DNA of 9,734 nucleotides. Origin: JANNGC01 sp043758205. Lineage in GTDB: Bacteria > Verrucomicrobiota > Verrucomicrobiia > Limisphaerales > SIBH01. How positions within the stretch are numbered: position 1 is the first letter of the stretch; every line of letters starts with the position of its first letter. The notes under the pieces are model-generated. The model was not told where the DNA came from and did no database searches. It was given only the letters and a program-made list of their open reading frames with translations. Shown here piece by piece: positions 1 through 5,767 of the stretch. The position numbers were made by a program, and so were the translations under genes. Where the stretch lies: contig JAYVNY010000193.1 of assembly GCA_043758205.1 (NCBI GenBank), positions 1-9,734 of the forward strand, read 5' to 3'.

Positions 1-161
1 AGCAAGTTCCGCAAGGTTTCTTCGCGGCCTGGCCCGGCGCGCGCGGAGCGACGACGCCCTACCACGCCCGTGTTTTAAGAACAGTGTCCAGATGCACCCT
101 GTGACTCAACTCAGGCATCTCCCTCCTTGACGCCATCACTCTGCCGGGCAAAGTAACCGGC
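1..161. other. Window edge and leader of first gene; no supported gene
   Basis: I see no convincing gene here. Frame 1 on the + strand is open from the window edge to a TAA at 76-78 and would give an Arg/Pro-rich 25-residue tail ending in TPVF. It could be the C-terminus of a gene that starts outside the window, but all three + frames are open for at least the first 75 bases, so the choice cannot be made. Just before the ATG at 162, GCCGG (143-147) and CCGGC (157-161) form a weak five-base dyad. There is no clear Shine-Dalgarno sequence. Confidence 0.3.
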
Positions 162-782
162 ATGGATTCCAATTGGGCCTCTGAAAACATTCAGACCATC
201 CGCACGCTCATGGAGCGTTCCGCGCTTTATCGCCGCGCTCTCGCGCCGGTGATGTTGAGCGCGGGCGTCATCGGACTCGTCGCCACCGCTGTCGCGCACT
301 TTGTGCCGGTGAGTTCCAATCGCAGCTTTGCGCTCTACTGGCTGGGCGTGTCGCTGATCACATCCGTGGTGTCGTTTCTCCTCGTGCGCCGTCAGGCGCT
401 GCGCGACCAGGAGCCGGTCTGGTCCCCGCCCACGCGCCGCGTGACCGAGGCGTTGCAACCGTCGTTCATCGCGGGCGGGGCGGTGGCCGTGATGATGATC
501 TTCTGGAACGAGAATCTGGGCGTCGCGTCGTGGCATGCGGCGGCGGCGTGGGTGCTGCTTTACGGCTGCGCCTTGTGCGCGGCGGGATTCTTCACCCCGC
601 GCGGTGTGAAGCTGTTCGGGCGGGCCTTTGTTTATGCGGGCTGCGGACTGCTTTTGATTTCCCCAATTCCCATCGGCGACACACGGCAGAACGCCCATTA
701 CGTCATGGGCTTTTTCTTTGGCGCGCTGCACCTCGCCTACGGCATCTACCTCTACTTCACCGAACGCCGGAACCGCGCGTGA
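162..782 (+). CDS. Six-TM integral membrane protein paired with a winged-helix regulator
   Basis: This encodes a 206-residue polytopic inner-membrane protein of unknown function. Hydrophobic segments lie at about residues 27-48, 55-75, 98-114, 122-143, 151-170 and 178-199, with short Arg-rich loops between them (for example RRQALRDQ near 76-83). I see no catalytic motif or signal peptide. The stop codon overlaps the GTG start of the next gene (GTGA at 779-782), which indicates translational coupling to the winged-helix protein. Pairs of a small multi-TM protein and a winged-helix protein recur in bacteria, so a joint role such as membrane-linked sensing is plausible but is inference. The ATG at 162 was chosen because it is the first in-frame start and lies just before an amphipathic N-terminus. 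The ribosome binding site is weak. Confidence 0.8.
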   Translation: MDSNWASENIQTIRTLMERSALYRRALAPVMLSAGVIGLVATAVAHFVPVSSNRSFALYWLGVSLITSVVSFLLVRRQALRDQEPVWSPPTRRVTEALQPSFIAGGAVAVMMIFWNENLGVASWHAAAAWVLLYGCALCAAGFFTPRGVKLFGRAFVYAGCGLLLISPIPIGDTRQNAHYVMGFFFGALHLAYGIYLYFTERRNRA

Positions 783-1087
783 ATCCGGAACCGTTTCTGA
801 ATCTCAACCGGGTCATTCACGAGAAGGGCCGCCTCGCGATCATGTCCATGCTCGCCGCCGCGCCGGAGATGCCCTTCCGCGAAATCCGCGACACCCTCAA
901 GATGACCGACGGCAACGTGACCGCCCACCTCCGCACGCTCCACGACGCGGGCTACGTCTCGCTCACCAAGAGCATGGAGGAAGGGCGCGGCCTCACCACC
1001 TACTCCTTGACCGCCACCGGACGCAAGGAGTTCACCGCCTACCTCGACCTGCTGGAAGACATCGTCGCCCAGACGAAGAAAAAGTAA
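779..1087 (+). CDS. Small winged-helix transcriptional regulator (HTH_27 / MarR-ArsR-like)
   Basis: This 102-residue protein has a single winged-helix DNA-binding fold. The N-terminal part (NPEPFLNLNRVIHEKGRLAI) resembles the opening of 'winged helix DNA-binding domain' proteins. The first HTH helix is near residues 33-41, and the probable recognition helix is around 44-57 (DGNVTAHLRTLHDAG). A wing follows with the pattern YVSLTKS...GLTTYSLTATG (59-81), and the C-terminal helix (84-98) probably dimerises. The GTG at 779 is preferred because it overlaps the previous stop as GTGA and starts exactly where family homology should begin. The frame is open further upstream, but that stretch is out-of-frame sequence of the membrane-protein gene. 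No effector-binding domain is present. Its target is unknown; self-regulation of this two-gene unit is a reasonable guess. Confidence 0.85.
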   Translation: MNPEPFLNLNRVIHEKGRLAIMSMLAAAPEMPFREIRDTLKMTDGNVTAHLRTLHDAGYVSLTKSMEEGRGLTTYSLTATGRKEFTAYLDLLEDIVAQTKKK

Positions 1088-1125
1088 GAAATGTTTTGAA
1101 CACAATTCCTGAGCCGCAGTCTCAC

Positions 1126-1142
1126 ACTTTGTAACGCAAAGT
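1126..1142. promoter_or_regulatory. Short dyad in the leader upstream of ispH
   Basis: ACTTTG (1126-1131) and CAAAGT (1137-1142) form a perfect six-base dyad with a five-base spacer. GTAAC is also directly repeated at 1131-1135 and 1141-1145. It lies in the 60-base gap between the winged-helix gene and the open frame that reaches ispH, so it could be an operator, possibly for the adjacent winged-helix protein. No convincing -35/-10 pair was found nearby, so the regulatory role is conjecture. Confidence 0.2.
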
Positions 1143-1171
1143 AACTTATGGAAATGACATTAATCCAGGAC

Positions 1172-1315
1172 CGGAGCGCGGACCGCCGAGTCCGCGCGTT
1201 CGTGACGCCAAGCATTGATGAACTGGCCACGGTTCCCAAACTCACGGCCGCCGCGACAGCCAGTGAGCGTGGCGCGGTTCCACGGAGACACGCGGACTCG
1301 GCGGTCCGCGATCCG
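1172..1315. repeat. 144-bp element with inverted terminal repeats, MITE-like
   Basis: The 20 bases at 1177-1196 are the exact reverse complement of 1291-1310. With two mismatches the match extends to about 1172-1198 against 1289-1315, so the segment is framed by inverted ends of about 27 bp. The interior carries no gene of its own. The element ends exactly where the canonical ispH start codon (ATG at 1316) begins. One frame runs open through it, giving an Arg/Ala-rich peptide with no resemblance to the IspH N-terminus. The structure looks like a non-autonomous mobile repeat or a large palindromic intergenic repeat. No target-site duplication is evident at the edges. Confidence 0.7.
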
Positions 1316-2158
1316 ATGCGGGTGCTGCGCGCCACGCACCTTGGCATGTGCTTCGGCGTGCGCGATGCCATCGCCCTCGCGCAGGAGACCGCGCGCCAGC
1401 AGCCGGTGACCGTGCTGGGTGAACTGGTTCACAATGAAACCGTTCTGGCGGATTTGCAGTCGCGCGGCGTGCGCTTCGCCCGTCAGCCCGAAGAGGCGAC
1501 CACGGACACCGTGGTGATTACCGCGCATGGCACTTCGGACCGGATGCGCGCGCGGTTGCAGCAGGACGGTTTCAACGTCGTCGAGTCCACTTGCCCGCTC
1601 GTTCACGTCGCGCACCGCGCGTTGCGTGAATTGGTGACGGCGGGCTTTCACCCCATCATCATCGGCCAACACCAGCATGTTGAAGTGCGTGGGATGACCG
1701 GTGACCTCGACGCGCACGATGTGGTGCTGACGGAGCCGGACGTGGAGCAACTCCAGCCGCACGCGCGCCTCGGCATCGTCTCGCAAACCACGCAGCCCAT
1801 CGAACGCGTGCGCCATCTCGTGCAGCTCATCCGCGCGCGTTTTCCTGATTCCGAAATTCGTTTCCGCGACACCGTCTGTCAGCCGACCAAGCAGCGCCAA
1901 ACCGCCGCCGTCGAACTCGCGCAGCAGTGCGACGTCGTCGTCGTCATCGGCGGCGCGAACAGCAACAACACGCGTGAACTGGTCGCGACTTGTTCACGCC
2001 ACTGTGTCCGCGTGCATCACGTCCAGGGCGCGGCGGATTTGCGTGCGGAGTGGTTTCACGGTGCTGAGACCGTCGGCATCACTGCTGGGACTTCGACACC
2101 GGATTCGACCATCGCCGAGGTGGAGCAATGGTTGAACACCTTCACTCCCACCAAATAA
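1316..2158 (+). CDS. ispH: 4-hydroxy-3-methylbut-2-enyl diphosphate reductase (IspH/LytB)
   Basis: This is the last enzyme of the MEP isoprenoid pathway. It reduces HMBPP to IPP and DMAPP in the cytosol using a [4Fe-4S] cluster. Numbering from ATG 1316 (280 residues), the three cluster cysteines are Cys12 (GMCFGV), Cys93 (STCPLV) and Cys188 (DTVCQPTKQRQ). Substrate-site residues are also present: His39 (GELVHN), His71 (TAHGTS), His121 and Glu123 (HVEV), Thr158/159 (SQTT), Ser216-Asn217 (GGANSNN) and Ser260 (TAGTSTPD). The frame is open back to an ATG at 1148, which would add 56 residues. I prefer 1316 because MRVLRATHLGMCFGV matches the normal IspH N-terminus and the extension is mostly translated repeat element. 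Neither start has a good ribosome binding site. The ferritin-like gene follows 14 bases after the stop, so the two are probably co-transcribed. Confidence 0.95.
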   Translation: MRVLRATHLGMCFGVRDAIALAQETARQQPVTVLGELVHNETVLADLQSRGVRFARQPEEATTDTVVITAHGTSDRMRARLQQDGFNVVESTCPLVHVAHRALRELVTAGFHPIIIGQHQHVEVRGMTGDLDAHDVVLTEPDVEQLQPHARLGIVSQTTQPIERVRHLVQLIRARFPDSEIRFRDTVCQPTKQRQTAAVELAQQCDVVVVIGGANSNNTRELVATCSRHCVRVHHVQGAADLRAEWFHGAETVGITAGTSTPDSTIAEVEQWLNTFTPTK

Positions 2159-2172
2159 CTCACGGAGCGCGT

Positions 2173-2913
2173 ATGAAACACTGGCTGAAATACTTCGAAC
2201 AGAACCGGGACCACCGCCGCGTCATCCCGTGGCGCGAGGGAATTAACATCGAACCAAAACTCTTGAAACCGTTCATTCGCTCGCTGCAACGATTTCAAGT
2301 GGGTGAGAGCGGGGAAGGGCGGCACCTGCGCGCGGCGGCGAACACCACCGGGGATCGCGACTACATCAAGTCCATCGATCTGTTCATCAAGGAGGAGCAG
2401 GAGCACGCGCGGCTGATGGCGGAGATTCTTAAACGCTTGCACGCGCCACTGCTCACGAGCCACTGGAGCGACGGCTGTTTCATTTTATTACGCCGGCTGT
2501 TCCGGCTGCGTCAGGAACTGATGGTTCTGCTCACGCCGGAGATCATCGCCAAGCGTTACTTCCGCCTGCTGCACGACCGTGTGGAAGATGCGAGCGTGCA
2601 GGCGGTGTGCGCGCAAATCCTGCACGACGAGGAGGGGCATGTGGCGTTTCACGTTGAATACTTGCGAGGCGCGTTGACGAAACTTTCCTTGCCCTCGCGC
2701 GTGTTGTTGCGCGGCGCGTGGCGCGTGCTGTTCCGGCTTTCGGTGCTGGTCGTGTTGCTCGATCATCGCTCCCTGCTCAAGGCGTGCGGTGTTTCCATCG
2801 CCACGTTCTGGTGGGATTGCGAACTGATGCTCGATGACGTAGCGGCGCAAATTTTCGCCTTCGCGCCGAGCGGAGTGCCGGAAGCGGCGCCGGCGGCGGA
2901 ACCAATTATTTGA
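2173..2913 (+). CDS. Ferritin-like diiron-carboxylate domain protein
   Basis: This 246-residue protein has the signature of a ferritin-like four-helix bundle with a two-iron site. There are two ExxH motifs: Glu75-x-x-His78 in KEEQEHARL and Glu153-x-x-His156 in HDEEGHVAFH. Additional carboxylates sit where helices 1 and 3 would supply ligands: Glu45/Glu48 in VGESGEG, and Glu115 or Glu123 in RQELMVLLTPEII. A hydrophobic stretch at about 180-204 could pack on or insert in the membrane. The ATG at 2173 follows GGAG (2164-2167) at a good distance. Open frame upstream of it overlaps the end of ispH and is not needed. The gene lies 14 bases after ispH and 21 bases before a small membrane protein. 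The family's substrate is unknown: it could be an oxygenase-like, peroxide-scavenging or iron-handling protein. A link to protection of the IspH iron-sulfur cluster is only inferred from position. Confidence 0.8.
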   Translation: MKHWLKYFEQNRDHRRVIPWREGINIEPKLLKPFIRSLQRFQVGESGEGRHLRAAANTTGDRDYIKSIDLFIKEEQEHARLMAEILKRLHAPLLTSHWSDGCFILLRRLFRLRQELMVLLTPEIIAKRYFRLLHDRVEDASVQAVCAQILHDEEGHVAFHVEYLRGALTKLSLPSRVLLRGAWRVLFRLSVLVVLLDHRSLLKACGVSIATFWWDCELMLDDVAAQIFAFAPSGVPEAAPAAEPII

Positions 2914-2934
2914 GCGAGGAGTCTTGGAGGAATC

Positions 2935-3255
2935 ATGGAACCAGTCGGCATCATTGTCATCACAGCCACCTTCGTCTTCGTGGGCCTTGCGGTGTTGAGC
3001 GCGGTGGTGGGCGTCATCCTCTGGTCACGGGAGCACACGCGGTTCCTGGGGCCGTTCGTCACATTCGTGCCTACGCTGGCCTTGCTGGGCGCATCGGGCG
3101 GTTCCTGGATTTTGGCGCTGCTCATGGCGCGGGTGGCCGGGTCATCGCCGGATGCGCCGGGGCTGGCCTGGCTGGTGGGGCTGGGTCTTGGCGGTGTGGC
3201 GGGCGCGCTGCTGGGATGGTCGTTGAGCCAGAGGAAGCAGGGAGCTGCGCGCTGA
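2935..3255 (+). CDS. Small three-TM membrane protein, unknown function
   Basis: This is a 106-residue, strongly hydrophobic protein with probable membrane segments at residues 4-29, 40-66 and 77-96. The last segment is Gly-rich (VGLGLGGVAGALLGW), and the protein ends in a basic tail (QRKQGAAR). The ATG at 2935 is well supported by a strong Shine-Dalgarno sequence (GGAGG at 2926-2930). It sits 21 bases after the ferritin-like gene on the same strand, which suggests one transcript. I do not recognise a family and see no conserved catalytic residues. A second frame over almost the same interval (starting at 2910) is rejected because its product is low-complexity and lacks hydrophobic periodicity. 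Confidence 0.75.
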   Translation: MEPVGIIVITATFVFVGLAVLSAVVGVILWSREHTRFLGPFVTFVPTLALLGASGGSWILALLMARVAGSSPDAPGLAWLVGLGLGGVAGALLGWSLSQRKQGAAR

Positions 3256-3262
3256 GACTTTT

Positions 3263-3313
3263 ATGAAGATGCCATTCAACACTTTCACCACTTCGCTGTC
3301 GAACCGACGATGA
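3263..3313 (+). CDS. Possible 16-codon leader ORF overlapping the next gene
   Basis: An ATG at 3263 opens a 16-codon frame (MKMPFNTFTTSLSNRR) whose TGA at 3311-3313 overlaps the ATG of the following membrane protein as ATGA. The downstream gene has no visible Shine-Dalgarno sequence, so this short frame could deliver ribosomes by translational coupling. Only a weak GAG precedes its own start. It could equally be chance in a 54-base gap. Confidence 0.25.
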   Translation: MKMPFNTFTTSLSNRR

Positions 3314-4038
3314 CCACGCCATCCCACGCGCTGCCGCCGCTGGCCCTCGGGCAGATTCCCACGCTGCTGCGAGGCGAGCCGGGGCCGATTCAACTGTGGA
3401 TCGGCGACTGGCGCGCGTCGCGGGTGCTGCTCTACGCCGCCGTGACGGTGGCGGGCACGGCGGCCTTCGGCCTGGCGCTGGGCGCGTGGCGCGATCCGGT
3501 GCAAGGGCTGTACACGGCGATCAAATTTCCGCTGATTGTCCTGCTCACGGCCTTGGGCAACGGCTTGCTGAACGGAATGCTCGCGCCGTTGCTCGGGACG
3601 AACATCAGCTTCCGCCAGTCGCTGCTCGCGGTGCTGATGAGCTTCACCATCGCGGCGGCGGTGCTCGGGGCGTGCGCGCCGCTGATCTATTTCGTGATGT
3701 GGAATTCACCCGCGTTTGGAACGGCGACATCGGCGACGACGCTGCTGATGCACAACCTCATTTTCCTCGGCCTGGCGGCGGCGATGGCCGTGGCCGGCAT
3801 CGCAGGCAACGTGCGCCTCTACGAACTGCTCCGCCGAATCAGCGGCAGCGACGGCGCGGCGCGGCGGACGTTGTGCGCGTGGCTGGGGGGAAATCTTTTC
3901 TTCGGCAGCCAGCTCGCGTGGATCGCGCGTCCCTTCGTGGGCGCGCCGCAACTGCCGGTGGAGTTCCTGCGCCCGAACGCGCTGGAGGGAAATTTCTACG
4001 AATCGTTTTTCCGACACGCCCAGCAATTGTTTCAGTGA
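3310..4038 (+). CDS. Five-TM membrane protein, Yip1-like family
   Basis: This 242-residue polytopic protein has hydrophobic segments at about 38-58, 71-92, 105-130, 143-165 and 186-206. The cytosolic-looking N-terminus contains LPPLALGQIPTLLRG. The pattern IKFPLIVLLTALGNGLLNG, the LGACAPLIYF segment and the closing QLAWIARPF...LPVEFLRPNALEGNFYESFF are features I associate with a bacterial Yip1-like family. Some databases label relatives 'actin-binding WH2 domain-containing', which I consider an uninformative name. No enzymatic motif is visible. The next gene, 18 bases downstream, has the same architecture, so the two are probably diverged paralogues acting together in the membrane. ATG 3310 was chosen because it begins the first in-frame hydrophilic lead-in; there is no good ribosome binding site. 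Confidence 0.75.
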   Translation: MTTPSHALPPLALGQIPTLLRGEPGPIQLWIGDWRASRVLLYAAVTVAGTAAFGLALGAWRDPVQGLYTAIKFPLIVLLTALGNGLLNGMLAPLLGTNISFRQSLLAVLMSFTIAAAVLGACAPLIYFVMWNSPAFGTATSATTLLMHNLIFLGLAAAMAVAGIAGNVRLYELLRRISGSDGAARRTLCAWLGGNLFFGSQLAWIARPFVGAPQLPVEFLRPNALEGNFYESFFRHAQQLFQ

Positions 4039-4056
4039 CCACCCACTCAAAAATTT

Positions 4057-4815
4057 ATGAACGAGAACCCGCCCTCGTCCCCCGCGCCCAACACGCCGCC
4101 GCCCATCCCGCCCCCCATCAATGCCACGCTGCCGCTCGGCGAACATCCCGATGACCGCATCCCCATCACCGGCCCGGTGACGGCGGTGGAGGCCATGCTG
4201 CGTCAGCCGCGGCGGATGATTTTCCAACTGCGCCAGTCCGGCTCCGGCAAAATCATCGCCGGACTGCTGTTCGTGGCCGTGCTGTGCGCGGTGGTTTATG
4301 GACTCGTGGTCGGCAGCTTTTCCGGCGGCGAGCAATACTGGATCGCGCCCGTGAAAATTGTCGGCGGCATGATGGTCGCCGCGCTCATCTGCCTGCCGAG
4401 CCTCTTCATTTTCTCCTGTCTCGCCGGTTCGCAGGCGCGGCTGGTGGAGGTGTTTGGACTCGTCGCGGGGCTGCTGGTGCTGACGACGATTCTCCTCATC
4501 GGCTTCGCGCCGGTGGCGTGGGTCTTCTCGCAGTCCACGAATTCCGTGGCCGCGATGGGCGCGCTGCACCTGGCGTTCTGGGCGGTGGCGACGTTCTTCG
4601 GCTGGCGCTTTTTGAAGAACGGCTTCGCGCATCTCAGCGCACAATCCACCGGCGCGCTGCACGTCTGGATCATCCTCTTCGTCCTTGTCTGCGTGCAGAT
4701 GACCACGGCGCTCCGTCCCATCCTCAGCCACAGCGAGACGTTCTTTCCACAGGAGAAAAAGTTCTTCCTTGCGCATTGGTTTGATGTGCTGGAGCAGCGC
4801 CCGACGCAACGCTGA
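4057..4815 (+). CDS. Five-TM membrane protein with proline-rich N-terminus, Yip1-like
   Basis: This 252-residue protein starts with a Pro-rich, probably disordered segment (residues 5-20, including PPPIPPP). It is followed by TM segments at about 66-87, 97-122, 131-157, 164-184 and 200-218. The order of features mirrors the preceding gene: a basic amphipathic stretch (QPRRMIFQLRQSGSGK), a VKIVGG/LPSLFIFSCL region, a FAPVAWVF segment, and a last TM followed by TTALRPI and an aromatic C-terminal helix. This resembles the QLAWIARPF end of its neighbour. I infer that it is a paralogue in the same operon (18-base gap). Function is unknown. The ATG at 4057 has only an A-rich leader (CTCAAAAATTT) and no Shine-Dalgarno sequence. 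The repeat element starts 8 bases after its stop. Confidence 0.75.
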   Translation: MNENPPSSPAPNTPPPIPPPINATLPLGEHPDDRIPITGPVTAVEAMLRQPRRMIFQLRQSGSGKIIAGLLFVAVLCAVVYGLVVGSFSGGEQYWIAPVKIVGGMMVAALICLPSLFIFSCLAGSQARLVEVFGLVAGLLVLTTILLIGFAPVAWVFSQSTNSVAAMGALHLAFWAVATFFGWRFLKNGFAHLSAQSTGALHVWIILFVLVCVQMTTALRPILSHSETFFPQEKKFFLAHWFDVLEQRPTQR

Positions 4816-4823
4816 TGAATGCG

Positions 4824-5060
4824 CGGTGGGGCGAGACTCCGTCGAGAGCGGGGTGGAACGGGCTACCAGCCCGTTCCGCTGGGCAACCTGCCCAGCGGAA
4901 GGAGGGTGAGCCGCCTCGGCTAAGGTCAGGCCTCTTGACTTGCGCCGCCCTCGATCTTCCGCCGGGCTGGTAGCCCGGCGGCACAGGCTGGTAGCCTGTG
5001 CTACCCGGCGTTCCGCCTCGCTCCGCTCGAGATGGTGCTCGACAGAGTCTCGCCCCACCG
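4824..5060. repeat. 237-bp composite palindromic element with 23-bp inverted ends and four hairpins
   Basis: The 23 bases at 4824-4846 are the reverse complement of 5038-5060 with a single mismatch (at 5044). Inside are four compact hairpins with three-base loops. Hairpin 1 is 4855-4877 (10-bp stem, loop ACC). Hairpin 2 is 4874-4900 (12-bp stem, loop ACC), and its 5' arm shares four bases with the 3' arm of hairpin 1. Hairpin 3 is 4959-4981 (10-bp stem, loop GGT). Hairpin 4 is 4981-5001 (9-bp stem, loop GGT). The left pair has ACC loops and the right pair GGT loops, so the whole element is itself arranged as an inverted repeat. It fills the gap between two membrane-protein genes and has no coding sequence. 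It is probably a non-autonomous, repeat-family element; it may also end transcription or stabilise RNA. Confidence 0.8.
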
Positions 5061-5075
5061 TCGAAATGATTTTCG

Positions 5076-5594
5076 ATGACCGCCCGCGAAAACCAACTGC
5101 GCCGCCGCCTCCGCTTCTGGACGTGGTTGCTCATCCTCAGTCTCGTGTTCAGCGGCGTGACGGCGTTGCCATTGCAAGCGGAACTGGAACTGATGGCGCG
5201 CTGGCTCGGGGCAGGGGACGGCGCGGGGGCGGAAACGAGTTCTGCTTTCGTGAAATGGATCGTGCTCGTGCGTGATGCGTTGCGTGAGACGAACGGGAAA
5301 TTCCCCTTCCTCGCTTATGGCACGGACTGGCTGGCCTTCGCGCATATCGTCATCGCGATTGTCTTCGTGGGCGCGCTGCGGCACCCGGTGCGGAATTTGT
5401 GGCTCTACCAGTTCGGCCTGATCGCGAGCGTGTTCATTATCCCGTGGTCGCTGGTTACGGGCGAGGTGCGTGGGATTCCGATTTGCTGGCGGCTGATTGA
5501 TTGCAGCTTTGCCATCGGTGGTTTCGTACCGTGTTGGCTGTGTCTGCGCTGGGCGCGGGAGCTGGAGAGAATGCACGCGGAGGGGGCGCGGTGA
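5076..5594 (+). CDS. Conserved four-TM membrane protein, unknown function
   Basis: This 172-residue protein has a basic N-terminus (RENQLRRRLRF) followed by TM segments at about 13-33, 84-100, 107-127 and 138-158. The first TM ends in VTALPLQAELELMARWLG, and a soluble loop of about 50 residues (34-83) leads to FLAYGTDWLAFAHIVIA. Later motifs are LRHPVRNLWLYQFGLIA and VRGIPICWRLIDCSFAIGG. The charged and aromatic residues held within the membrane-proximal parts (GTDW, WRLIDCSF) suggest a specific conserved fold, but I cannot assign a function. The ATG at 5076 begins 15 bases after the right end of the palindromic element, so no native leader remains between them and no Shine-Dalgarno sequence is seen. 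Expression may depend on sequence inside the element. Confidence 0.75.
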   Translation: MTARENQLRRRLRFWTWLLILSLVFSGVTALPLQAELELMARWLGAGDGAGAETSSAFVKWIVLVRDALRETNGKFPFLAYGTDWLAFAHIVIAIVFVGALRHPVRNLWLYQFGLIASVFIIPWSLVTGEVRGIPICWRLIDCSFAIGGFVPCWLCLRWARELERMHAEGAR

Positions 5595-5767
5595 CTCGAC
5601 GGAACTTTGGACTCTGAACCTTGAACTTCGAACTTTGAACAAACTCTCCTTCGAGTGTTGGCCGCGTTCAAAGTTCAAAGTTCTCCGCTCCGTTTTTCTG
5701 CCGTGCCCGCCGCGCCCAAATTAAGATTTGCCTTCCGAAATTCGCCCCGCAATGCTCACACCCACGC
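5595..5767. repeat. Spacer with GAACTTTGAAC-type direct and inverted repeats
   Basis: GAACTTT-like units recur at 5602-5640. The 18 bases at 5623-5640 are the reverse complement of 5666-5683 with one mismatch, leaving a 25-base loop. A T-run (5693-5697) follows on the + strand, so it might act as a loose terminator for the membrane-protein gene. The AT-rich composition differs clearly from the GC-rich genes on both sides, which suggests an interspersed repeat. The rest of the spacer is the leader of the isomerase gene and shows no strong ribosome binding site. Confidence 0.55.

Noticed and set aside
127..155. TTGACG as a -35 box for the first gene
   Set aside because: No acceptable -10 hexamer lies 16-18 bases downstream.
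530..778. Upstream extension of the winged-helix regulator
   Set aside because: The extra residues are an out-of-frame reading of the membrane-protein gene. The GTGA overlap at 779 is the natural start.
1160..1900. 246-residue open frame on the - strand
   Set aside because: It is antisense to ispH and the inverted-repeat element, with a composition typical of a shadow frame.
4855..5001. Hairpin cluster read as a CRISPR array
   Set aside because: The units differ in sequence, vary in spacing, and pair internally. There are no identical direct repeats with unique spacers and no cas genes.
3706..5058. Long 450-residue open frame on the - strand
   Set aside because: It lies antisense to two membrane-protein genes and runs into the palindromic repeat. 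The product is Arg/His/Gln-rich low-complexity sequence typical of antisense frames in GC-rich DNA.
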